From JAWXVD01 sp044425705 (GTDB lineage Bacteria; Bacillota; Clostridia; Lachnospirales; Lachnospiraceae): a DNA stretch of 11,119 bases. The notes below the pieces were generated by a model. The model searched no databases. It was not told the DNA's origin and was given only the letters and a program-made list of their open reading frames with translations. Shown here one piece after another: positions 1 through 5,935 of this stretch (position 1 is the stretch's first letter; every line of letters begins with the position of its first letter). Made by a program: the position numbers and the translations under genes. The stretch spans positions 1 to 11,119 of the forward strand of contig JAWXVD010000111.1 of assembly GCA_044425705.1 (NCBI GenBank), given 5' to 3'.

Positions 1-85
1 TTACTGTTAAATTTACATTTTTATTGGCAACCACACTGCCGAATGTTTTGGTAATACCACGCATCTCAATGGCATAATTCGTCAT
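1..85 (-). CDS. ABC transporter ATP-binding protein, N-terminal fragment (nucleoside/sugar type)
   Basis: Only the first 28 codons are inside the window; the gene continues to the left. The visible N-terminus contains EMRGITKTFGSVVAN followed by KNVNLTV. This is the usual opening of the duplicated ATPases (RbsA/YufO type) that energise sugar and nucleoside ABC importers; the Walker motifs lie outside. The ATG at 85 has a good upstream ribosome site (AAAGGAG, about 7 nt away). It lies just downstream of the BMP-family lipoprotein gene, which fits the known order binding protein, ATPase, permeases of nucleoside importers. Substrate type is inferred from that neighbour, not from this fragment. 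Confidence 0.85.
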   Translation of the reverse strand, partial: MTNYAIEMRGITKTFGSVVANKNVNLTV

Positions 86-158
86 TCGATTTTCTCCTTT
101 ATACTGCAAAATTTTAGTTACTGTTACAGCTCGCATATAAACTGTAACTGATTTTAAT

Positions 159-186
159 ATAGGGCGGAGGCAAGCCCCCACCCTAT
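159..186 (-). promoter_or_regulatory. Imperfect hairpin between lipoprotein and ATPase genes
   Basis: ATAGGG at 159-164 pairs with CCCTAT at 181-186, and the stem continues inward with two mismatches to about 10 paired G/C-rich positions. No convincing U-tract follows on the minus strand. It is therefore better read as an mRNA-stabilising or partially attenuating hairpin than as a full terminator. In ABC importers such hairpins often keep the binding-protein transcript more abundant than the ATPase transcript; that role is inferred here. Confidence 0.4.
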
Positions 187-210
187 CGTAGTTTATTTAT
201 TACTTAATTA

Positions 211-1467
211 TTAGCCGATTTCAACACCAGCTACATTATAATCCATAGAACCACAGATAACACCGTCATCAACTGGATCTGCTTCTGTACCATCATTTTT
301 CATGATTGGTGCTTCCACTTGTGTGATTGTTCCATCAACAGAAATTTCTAAAGAAACACCTGAGAATACATCCCATTCACCAGAAGCCATCATTGCAGCT
401 ACTTCTGTAACAATTGCTTCTGTTCCTTCTGCTGCATTATCAGATAATGGAGAGATGTCTACAAAACCTTCTCCAAGACCACCATAGAAGTTTCCAACTG
501 TATCCATAAATGTGCTTGGATCAGCCATTGCACCTTCCATAGCTGTTTGGTAATAAATATACCAGTTCCAGATTGGAGCAGTGATATGTGCCGCTGGAGC
601 TTGTTCTGTCATATCTGAGTTGTAACCACAACCAAAGATTCCATTTTCTTCTGCTACCATTTGTGGTTGAGCTGAATCACTATGTTGTGTAATAACGCCT
701 ACATCATAAGTATCGATAAGTGCTTGTGCTGCTTGACGTTCTAAAGTTTCATCACCCCAGCTTGAGATTTCATTTACATAAACAGTAGCATCTGGGTTTA
801 CAGATTGTACACCTAAAGTAAATGCATTGATTCCTGAACATGTTTCTGCATATTCTAAGTTATAAGCTGCAACATAACCGATGTTATCATTTCCTGTTTC
901 TAAAGATTTTAAACCGGCAGCGATACCTGAAAGGTAACGAGCTTGGTAAATACGTCCAAAGTAGTTGTTAAAGTTTGTATCATTGCTTAAGTAGCCTGTA
1001 GCATGTGAAAAAATAATTTCAGAATATTCTTCTTGGCTAGCAGCAGCATCAAATGCTGTAATATAACCGAAAGAAATACCAAAAATGATATCGCATCCTT
1101 GTCCTGCAAGATTGTCAATAGCTGCAGATACTTGTGTATCATCTTCTGGTACATTATCTACAATTTTAAGTTGAGTTGTTGTGTCTAAACCAAGGTTTTC
1201 CATAGCTGTTACAATACCATTATGATGTTGGTAAGTATAACCTGATGTATCGTTTTGGCTAGTGATATAAATCGCACCAACGATAAAGTCTGAATCTGCT
1301 GCTACAACCTCTTCAGCAGCTTCTTCTGTTGTTTCTTCTGTTGTTTCTTCAGCAACTTCTGTTGTCTCTTCAGTAGCACTTTCAGTTGTTGCAGAATCAC
1401 TAGAGCCACAAGCTACAAGTGATAATGCCATTGTCATGGCTAAGATAAGCGCAAGTAATTTTTTCAT
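211..1467 (-). CDS. BMP-family ABC transporter substrate-binding lipoprotein (purine nucleoside type)
   Basis: 418-residue secreted lipoprotein that should capture a nucleoside outside the membrane and hand it to an ABC importer. Residues 1-19 form a lipoprotein signal peptide and the lipobox LVAC puts the lipidated Cys at position 20. Residues 21 to about 57 are a Ser/Thr/Glu/Ala-rich linker with repeated EETTE units, a flexible tether. The folded domain starts near residue 61 (FIVGAIYIT) and resembles the BMP/Med/PnrA family, with GIVTAMENLG and the later DIIFGISFG segment. Ribosome site AGAGGAG precedes the ATG. The gene lies 76 nt downstream of xpt and upstream of the ABC ATPase, supporting a purine nucleoside or base substrate. 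The exact ligand cannot be read from sequence alone. Confidence 0.9.
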   Translation of the reverse strand: MKKLLALILAMTMALSLVACGSSDSATTESATEETTEVAEETTEETTEEAAEEVVAADSDFIVGAIYITSQNDTSGYTYQHHNGIVTAMENLGLDTTTQLKIVDNVPEDDTQVSAAIDNLAGQGCDIIFGISFGYITAFDAAASQEEYSEIIFSHATGYLSNDTNFNNYFGRIYQARYLSGIAAGLKSLETGNDNIGYVAAYNLEYAETCSGINAFTLGVQSVNPDATVYVNEISSWGDETLERQAAQALIDTYDVGVITQHSDSAQPQMVAEENGIFGCGYNSDMTEQAPAAHITAPIWNWYIYYQTAMEGAMADPSTFMDTVGNFYGGLGEGFVDISPLSDNAAEGTEAIVTEVAAMMASGEWDVFSGVSLEISVDGTITQVEAPIMKNDGTEADPVDDGVICGSMDYNVAGVEIG

Positions 1468-1510
1468 GTTCTTTTTCTCCTCTTGTTGTTTTGTTTTCTT
1501 GTTTCTATAT

Positions 1511-1528
1511 AGAAAGCCATTTGGCTCT
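1511..1528 (-). promoter_or_regulatory. Small hairpin in xpt-lipoprotein spacer
   Basis: On the minus strand AGAGCC, loop AAAT, GGCTTT can form a short stem, 16 nt after the xpt stop. It is followed by the 12-bp palindrome TTCTATATAGAA at 1503-1514, not by a run of T. It is not a clear terminator. Read-through from xpt into the lipoprotein gene is expected, possibly with RNA processing here. Confidence 0.3.
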
Positions 1529-1543
1529 TCTAACTAATTATTC

Positions 1544-2125
1544 TTACTCTTCTACAAAAGTTACACCCGTCTCTTCACTAAGACTTTCCACTCTTGCTAA
1601 AGATTCCACACGGATTCCCATATTACGAATCATATCTCCACCAGGTTGAAACGCTTTTTCTACTACGATTCCAGCACCTACAATAGTTGCACCCGCTTCA
1701 TTAACGAGTTTGATTAATCCTTGAAGAGCTGCTCCATTTGCTAGAAAATCATCTATAATAAGAACATGATCTTGATCACTCAAGTATTCTTTCGATAAGA
1801 TAATATCATAAATACGTCCGTGAGTGAAAGATTCTACCTTACTAGTATAAACATCACCAGCAATGTTTTTTGTTTGATTCTTTTTTGCAAAAATCACAGG
1901 ACAATTATCAAAATGCTGTGCCACAATACAGGCAATACCGATACCAGATGCCTCGATTGTAAGAATTTTATTCACTCCGCAATTTTCAAAACGACGACGA
2001 AACTCTGCCCCGATTTCACCCAGAAGCTCTACATCTATTTGATGATTTAAAAAACTATCAACCTTTAATACACCAGTACCACGCACTTTTCCGTCACGAC
2101 GAATTCTTTCTTTTAATAATTCCAT
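1544..2125 (-). CDS. xpt: Xanthine phosphoribosyltransferase
   Basis: 193 residues, essentially the length of Bacillus subtilis Xpt. It converts xanthine plus PRPP to XMP in cytosolic purine salvage. The type-I phosphoribosyltransferase PRPP loop is visible at residues 121-133 (VLIIDDFLANGAA), and the family-typical start MELLKERI plus GTGVLKVDSFLNHQ are present. Residues 54-66 (ILTIEASGIGIAC) match the substrate/pyrophosphate region. The ATG at 2125 has a GAGAGG ribosome site 11 nt upstream, slightly long. It is first in a unit with a nucleoside-type ABC importer, so salvage and uptake appear linked. Unlike the B. subtilis gene, no guanine aptamer core is seen in its leader. Confidence 0.95.
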   Translation of the reverse strand: MELLKERIRRDGKVRGTGVLKVDSFLNHQIDVELLGEIGAEFRRRFENCGVNKILTIEASGIGIACIVAQHFDNCPVIFAKKNQTKNIAGDVYTSKVESFTHGRIYDIILSKEYLSDQDHVLIIDDFLANGAALQGLIKLVNEAGATIVGAGIVVEKAFQPGGDMIRNMGIRVESLARVESLSEETGVTFVEE

Positions 2126-2185
2126 AATTTAGCGTACCTCTCTTTTATCTTCAGCATTTCACAAGAATGTCATAGTTGCTAAACT
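2126..2185 (-). promoter_or_regulatory. xpt 5' leader with long-range stem around the ribosome site
   Basis: The predicted leader is about 64 nt. AGTTTAGC (2185-2178) can pair with GCTAAATT (2133-2126) over 8 bp with one G-U. The second arm directly abuts the ATG, and the loop contains the GAGAGG ribosome site. Such a fold could modulate initiation. There is no purine-aptamer core (no TTTCTACC-type motif). The pairing is short and could be chance in AT-rich DNA. Confidence 0.3.
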
Positions 2186-2195
2186 CCACCTTTTT

Positions 2196-2224
2196 ATACT
2201 AACGAAAAAAATCAAACTTGGCAA
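2196..2224 (-). promoter_or_regulatory. Sigma-A-type promoter candidate for xpt
   Basis: On the minus strand TTGCCA (2224-2219; 5 of 6 to TTGACA), a 17-nt spacer and TAGTAT (2201-2196; 4 of 6 to TATAAT). Transcription would start near 2189. A second possible -10, a perfect TATAAT at 2256-2251, has no good -35 at the right distance. It could give a leader about 55 nt longer. Confidence 0.5.
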
Positions 2225-2270
2225 CAGATTTTTTTACATTTTTCGATGTAATTATAGAGAAATTTTAAAT

Positions 2271-2327
2271 GGATTTTACATTGTTTTTATTAATTTTGTT
2301 GAATCCAATCTCTAGATTGTAAAATCC
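2271..2327. repeat. Spaced 10-bp perfect inverted repeat in gpr-xpt spacer
   Basis: GGATTTTACA at 2271-2280 and TGTAAAATCC at 2318-2327 are exact reverse complements separated by 37 nt. Read as minus-strand RNA it would be a long-loop stem in the 3' untranslated region of gpr. Read as DNA it could be paired operator half-sites upstream of xpt. No run of T follows, so it is not a standard terminator. The rest of 2226-2417 is AT-rich and shows no gene, and no terminator for gpr is obvious. Confidence 0.4.
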
Positions 2328-2417
2328 CCAAATAAATAACACCTAAAAGCACTCTTCTCTTCATCTATTAAAATACTTAAATTCTCCCTTCTATAAGTTG
2401 CTCAACCAAAAACGTAA

Positions 2418-3326
2418 TTACTCCTTTATATCAAAAGTCATATTCAATGCTTCCGATATGGTATAGCTTAATCGTTTTATTGTTGCATCAATATCCTTTG
2501 CTGTAACGTACATATTATTTAATTCTGCAAAGGTGATTGTACCTTGTAGTATCAACTCCCCGCTTCCTACCTCTTTTCGTAATTTTTCCAAAGCATCATT
2601 TACAATCGTGGCCGCATCCACTACTGTCGGCACACCGATAGCCACTACTGGCACCCCTAGACTTTCCTTGGTCATAGCATTTCTGTGATTCCCCACTCCC
2701 GAACCAGGATGAATCCCCGTATCCGTAATCTGAATGGTTCGATTTAAACGCTTCGTACTTCTTGCAGCCAATGCATCGATCACTAATACCAAATCAGGAT
2801 TCGTCTGCTGTACTACGCCTTTTACAATTTCTGCCGTTTCCATCCCCGTCTTCGCCATGACTCCTGGAACAATACTGCTAATCAAATGCATTTTATCTCG
2901 ATTGTATGCCGCTTTTCCAAATTCCTTCACTACATGCCTAGTAATATAAACATTATCCACTACATCTGGTCCCAGTGAATCAGCCGTAACCTCTCGATTG
3001 CCAAGGCCCACCACCAAAATAGACTGCTCCTCATTCACCCCTGGAATAATCTCCTGCAACCGTAAACTCAATTCCTCTGAAACCTCTCTATGATAATCCT
3101 CATCTGGCTCCATCAACTCAGGTGCCTCTAACGTAATATAATTTCCAATAGGCTTCCCCATAGCCTTTGCTCCATTTTGTGTGGTAATCGACACCTTCGT
3201 CACAAAAATATCTGACGCCTTATTCTCATACTCCTCCACAATCACACCACGTAATGCTCCATCCGCCTCCTCAACAAACTCCCTAGCCTCTAACGCCAAA
3301 TCCGTCCTTACCTGAAAATACCCCAT
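2418..3326 (-). CDS. gpr: Germination protease (GPR endopeptidase)
   Basis: 302 residues from the chosen ATG. GPR is made as a zymogen in the developing spore and degrades small acid-soluble spore proteins during germination. The conserved N-terminal VRTDLALEA (residues 6-14) spans the region where known zymogens are self-processed. The two Asp-containing motifs tied to activity in the Bacillus enzyme are visible: VTADSLGPD (Asp116) and LVIDALAARS (Asp184). HPGSGVGNHR follows at 206-215. It is shorter than the Bacillus protein (about 370) but ordinary for clostridia. A longer reading from GTG at 3344 would put the ribosome site inside the gene, so ATG 3326 is preferred. The divergent rpsT neighbour matches the arrangement in B. 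subtilis. It shows the organism sporulates or descends from a sporulator. Confidence 0.95.
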   Translation of the reverse strand: MGYFQVRTDLALEAREFVEEADGALRGVIVEEYENKASDIFVTKVSITTQNGAKAMGKPIGNYITLEAPELMEPDEDYHREVSEELSLRLQEIIPGVNEEQSILVVGLGNREVTADSLGPDVVDNVYITRHVVKEFGKAAYNRDKMHLISSIVPGVMAKTGMETAEIVKGVVQQTNPDLVLVIDALAARSTKRLNRTIQITDTGIHPGSGVGNHRNAMTKESLGVPVVAIGVPTVVDAATIVNDALEKLRKEVGSGELILQGTITFAELNNMYVTAKDIDATIKRLSYTISEALNMTFDIKE

Positions 3327-3333
3327 TACACAT

Positions 3334-3340
3334 TCCTCCC
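3334..3340 (-). promoter_or_regulatory. Ribosome binding site that fixes the gpr start
   Basis: GGGAGGA on the minus strand lies 7-8 nt upstream of the ATG at 3326. Starting at the in-frame GTG at 3344 would translate this site as codons (Arg-Glu-Glu) and leave that GTG without its own ribosome site. Confidence 0.8.
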
Positions 3341-3386
3341 TCACTTAAATTTGCTCAATATAACCTACATTTTTTCCAATTTTTCT

Positions 3387-3419
3387 TAAAATATGTATTG
3401 ACATATTGCACTATTTACA
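3387..3419 (-). promoter_or_regulatory. Weak sigma-G-like promoter candidate for gpr
   Basis: On the minus strand TGTAAATA (3419-3412), a 16-nt spacer and CATATTTTA (3395-3387) loosely resemble the TGAATA / CATnnTA pattern of forespore sigma-G promoters, which drive gpr in Bacillus. The match is imperfect. It overlaps the rpsT promoter on the other strand, so the two would not easily be occupied together. Confidence 0.3.
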
Positions 3420-3426
3420 CTACAAT
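3398..3426 (+). promoter_or_regulatory. Near-consensus sigma-A promoter of rpsT
   Basis: TTGACA (3398-3403, perfect), a 17-nt spacer and TACAAT (3421-3426, 5 of 6). This is the strongest promoter in the window, as expected for a ribosomal protein gene. The start of transcription is expected near 3433, giving a leader of about 87 nt. Confidence 0.88.
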
Positions 3427-3435
3427 AATCTATGC

Positions 3436-3477
3436 GTGTTTATATTAAATCGTCCGTGTCCGGCTTTAATAAAACAC
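3436..3477 (+). promoter_or_regulatory. Leader hairpin at the 5' end of the rpsT mRNA
   Basis: GTGTTTATATTAAA (3436-3449) pairs with TTTAATAAAACAC (3465-3477) to give 13 base pairs with a single bulged A. The 15-nt loop holds a small CCG/CGG stem (3454-3456 with 3461-3463). It starts within a few nt of the predicted transcription start. It may be a binding site for S20 itself or simply protect the 5' end. Confidence 0.55.
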
Positions 3478-3519
3478 TTACTAGCAAATTAAATTGATAA
3501 AATATAGGAGGTGTAGGTC

Positions 3520-3783
3520 TTGGCTAATATTAAATCTGCAAAAAAAAGAATCTTAGTAAATCGCACTAAAGCGGAAAGAAACAAAGCAATTAAATCAGGT
3601 GTTAAAACTTCAATCAAAAAAGTTTACGCTGCTATCGATGCAAAAGACAATGAAGCTGCAAAAGCTGCATTACTTGAAGCAACAGCAACTATTGATAAAG
3701 CTACTACTAAAGGAGTGTATCACAAAAATACTTCTTCAAGAAAAGTATCTCGTTTATCAAAAGCTGTAAATCAAATGGCTTAA
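3520..3783 (+). CDS. rpsT: 30S ribosomal protein S20
   Basis: 87-residue, Lys/Ala-rich, highly basic protein with the family start MANIKSAKKRI and the later GVYHKNTSSRKVSRLSKAVN, typical of S20, which binds 16S rRNA in the body of the small subunit. The start codon is TTG at 3520, with the strong ribosome site AGGAGGTG (3506-3513) 6 nt upstream. No in-frame ATG fits the family start. E. coli rpsT also starts with UUG, and there the codon is tied to autogenous control. It is the only plus-strand gene in the window, monocistronic, with its own promoter and terminator. The 3' untranslated stretch of about 135 nt is unusually long. Confidence 0.97.
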   Translation: MANIKSAKKRILVNRTKAERNKAIKSGVKTSIKKVYAAIDAKDNEAAKAALLEATATIDKATTKGVYHKNTSSRKVSRLSKAVNQMA

Positions 3784-3819
3784 GGATAAAAATAAATTTT
3801 CACCCTCAGCAGCTGTGAT

Positions 3820-3841
3820 TTCACCCTTGTAAACAAGTGAA
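3820..3841 (+). other. Small hairpin in the rpsT 3' untranslated region
   Basis: TTCA-(CC)-CTTG, loop TAAA, CAAG-TGAA forms an 8-bp stem with a 2-nt bulge. No T-run follows, so it is not a terminator. The surrounding 3784-3918 shows no credible gene. Confidence 0.3.
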
Positions 3842-3918
3842 CTCACTTAACTTAATTATATAAATGAATAAAGCGTATTTATGAAAATGACCCATCTAAT
3901 CATTCTCATAAGTATATC

Positions 3919-3951
3919 AAAAAAGACTTGCCCGTCAACAAGTCTTTTTTT
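3919..3951. terminator. Bidirectional intrinsic terminator between rpsT and the TPM operon
   Basis: GACTTG (3925-3930), 8-nt loop, CAAGTC (3939-3944), flanked by six A on the left and seven T on the right. A run of T therefore follows the stem on both strands. It should end rpsT reading right and the zinc-ribbon/TPM unit reading left. Confidence 0.9.
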
Positions 3952-3973
3952 ATTACCTAAAATATTACAGGTG

Positions 3974-4024
3974 AAGGGGCTGTGGTGAAATAGTCTAAAT
4001 TAACTTATTTCACCACAGCCCCTT
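3974..4024. repeat. Perfect 19-bp hairpin downstream of the TPM gene
   Basis: AAGGGGCTGTGGTGAAATA (3974-3992) and its exact reverse complement (4006-4024), with a 13-nt loop. It begins 9 nt after the TPM-gene stop. On the plus strand a short TTTTATTAT tail follows the stem; on the minus strand it is followed by CACC, not T. It may be a plus-strand back-up terminator or a 3'-end stabiliser of the minus-strand mRNA. Confidence 0.75.
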
Positions 4025-4032
4025 TTATTATC

Positions 4033-4860
4033 CTATCTACTATGACCGCCTCCGCCGAAGCCGCCACCTCCGCCTCCGCCGCCATGGCCACCACCACCGC
4101 CACCGTTGCTTTTAGGTATCACTCGTTTTGTTACTACTTTATTTAAAAACATATCTCTTTTTACTCTAACATCTGGTCTACCACCTGACACATATGTATT
4201 TGCAACTGTGGTTTTCTTACCACTCTTCAAGTTCATATTGACACCCACAAAAATTCCAGTTCCCACCAAAGCTATTGCTAAAACAGCCCAAGATGGAATA
4301 CTCGTTTTGTAGTTACTAGAAAACGTAGTAACAAACTTGCAATAAGCTCCATAAGGATCATTATCTACATCCATCAAAACATCATCCAACAAATATTCTA
4401 CTTCTGTTTGTGTAAAATCATCCTTAACATCTCCTGATGTAAGCATCCAAGAATAAATAGAACCATCTGCTTCTCTGTACCAATTATCTACAAACAAGGT
4501 GCCTGTACCAACAGCTGTATCATATCCAAACTGATTTTCTTCATAGAAGTTTTCCGCAAACACTCTCACATATTCACTACTTCTTACAGACGGCTCATAA
4601 GAAAGGGCATATGCTTCCAGACTTTCATTTAATGTTACAATGATAATATCTGCCTTTTTAGCATTCTCTGTCCTCTCAATTAAGCTAGTCAAACTAGCCT
4701 CCTCTGCATCAGTTAACACATCTCCATAATCAAACACCCTTTGGGTTGTAAGTCCTGTATTGGTTCGCCCAGAGGATCCTAAGCTAGCTACTAAATATAC
4801 TACAAAGAGAACCGCTACAATAATATATGGTATCATAAAGAATTTAAAGTATTTTCTCAC
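4033..4860 (-). CDS. TPM-domain membrane protein with Gly-rich C-terminus
   Basis: 275 residues. A membrane anchor lies at residues 9-28 and an extracytoplasmic TPM-like domain (YgcG/TLP18.3/Psb32 family) at about 41-185, recognisable by FDYGDVLTDAEEASL and KADIIIVTL. A second membrane segment spans 191-210. A basic cytoplasmic stretch follows, then a tail of almost pure Gly with His and Phe (253-275). TPM domains have been linked to phosphatase activity or membrane-complex upkeep, but no biochemical role can be assigned here. The start is GTG at 4860. Its ribosome site GGAGGTGA lies in the last codons of the upstream gene, whose TAA directly touches this GTG, so the two are translationally coupled. 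Gly-rich tails are common in this family. Confidence 0.8.
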   Translation of the reverse strand: MRKYFKFFMIPYIIVAVLFVVYLVASLGSSGRTNTGLTTQRVFDYGDVLTDAEEASLTSLIERTENAKKADIIIVTLNESLEAYALSYEPSVRSSEYVRVFAENFYEENQFGYDTAVGTGTLFVDNWYREADGSIYSWMLTSGDVKDDFTQTEVEYLLDDVLMDVDNDPYGAYCKFVTTFSSNYKTSIPSWAVLAIALVGTGIFVGVNMNLKSGKKTTVANTYVSGGRPDVRVKRDMFLNKVVTKRVIPKSNGGGGGGHGGGGGGGGFGGGGHSR

Positions 4861-5844
4861 TTACATCACCTCCATAATCCATTTAATCAATGTTCCTATA
4901 GCCATCAACAATCCAAAACAAGAAACACTATAACCGATTAACCTTTGAGTTGCTAAAGGCGCATTTCCGATTAATTTTCCCGTTTGTCCATTTACATGGT
5001 ATGTAAATTTTTCACCCTTATAATTAAAAGAATATTGCCATACAGGAAGCAATGCATAGTTTTGTTGCACATTTACAAACTGACACTCTTCATGTTGTGG
5101 TACTACTGTCACATATCCCTGAATGGTTTGTGCTGTGAGTTCAGATGCATCTTTCCTTGATTTTTCTTTTGCTCTGCCCTCTAATTCTTCAGCTTCCATA
5201 TTATAAATTTCCGAATAAAATCCCGATACATATTTAGGATTAAATTTTTCACATTCCTTATATTCATAAGGTTCCATTAAATCCATAATACCATCTTCCA
5301 TAGCAATCGAAGCATCTACTGGAACTTTATCAAATGCAATATCTAACTCTCTCACCACATCATAAAAAGAAGTTTCTGTATACTCTACATCGCCTCTTCT
5401 CCAGGTCCTAACTTTCGTTCCTTTTCCTTTGTAATGATATCTTGTATCAAAATCATATAACCAGAAAGGAACATAAGTACCTTCCATAGCTTCTATTGTG
5501 GCAACAGAAAGAAAATCATTAGGGAGAAATGTTTTTTTCTTATACTGAGACTTCATCACTTCTATCGCTTTTTGTTTGCTGATTTTGAAAGGTAATACGA
5601 ATTTTGGTTTGAACTTTTCTTCCATTCTTTCTTCAAAAATCAGATACATACCACAGTATGGACATTTACTTGCAGATGTATATTTTTGTATCTCCAATGG
5701 TGCACCGCAATTGCCACATTGTTCCATACCCCTACCCAACATCTCATCATGAGAATCAATGCTTTCACAGTGCGGACAATACATACTCCCTTTATCAGGA
5801 TTGTATACCGTATTCCCGCCACAATTTCTACATTTAAAAATCAT
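4861..5844 (-). CDS. Double zinc-ribbon, tail-anchored membrane protein
   Basis: 327 residues. Two zinc ribbons fill the N-terminus: CRNC/CPHC (Cys5, 8, 23, 26) and CGNC/CPYC (Cys43, 46, 61, 64), of the kind often labelled TFIIB-type zinc ribbon. The middle (about 80-295) is a soluble domain rich in aromatic residues (FVLPFKISK, TYVPFWLYDF, LLPVWQYSF) with no catalytic motif that I recognise. A single membrane segment spans about 302-323 near the end. The ATG has a strong AGGAGG ribosome site, closely spaced. It is coupled to the TPM protein gene and probably works with it at the membrane. The name helicase or transcription factor should not be inferred from the zinc ribbon alone. Confidence 0.75.
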   Translation of the reverse strand: MIFKCRNCGGNTVYNPDKGSMYCPHCESIDSHDEMLGRGMEQCGNCGAPLEIQKYTSASKCPYCGMYLIFEERMEEKFKPKFVLPFKISKQKAIEVMKSQYKKKTFLPNDFLSVATIEAMEGTYVPFWLYDFDTRYHYKGKGTKVRTWRRGDVEYTETSFYDVVRELDIAFDKVPVDASIAMEDGIMDLMEPYEYKECEKFNPKYVSGFYSEIYNMEAEELEGRAKEKSRKDASELTAQTIQGYVTVVPQHEECQFVNVQQNYALLPVWQYSFNYKGEKFTYHVNGQTGKLIGNAPLATQRLIGYSVSCFGLLMAIGTLIKWIMEVM

Positions 5845-5935
5845 ACTTCCTCCTATTCCGAAGCGTCTTCCGTTTCGTGACCCAATCTAAAATTTCCATT
5901 CTCTTATCTGAAAGAAATTTTCAAATACACTACCA

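Noticed and set aside
3327..3344. Longer gpr reading from GTG 3344
   Set aside because: It would translate the GGGAGGA ribosome site of the ATG at 3326, and the extra residues do not resemble the family N-terminus.
4041..4105. GC-rich patch as a sign of transfer
   Set aside because: It is explained by Gly codons of the TPM protein tail.
5845..5935. Promoter for the zinc-ribbon gene
   Set aside because: A TTGAAA is present on the minus strand but no acceptable -10 follows at 16-18 nt. Read-through from the AI-2E gene is as likely.
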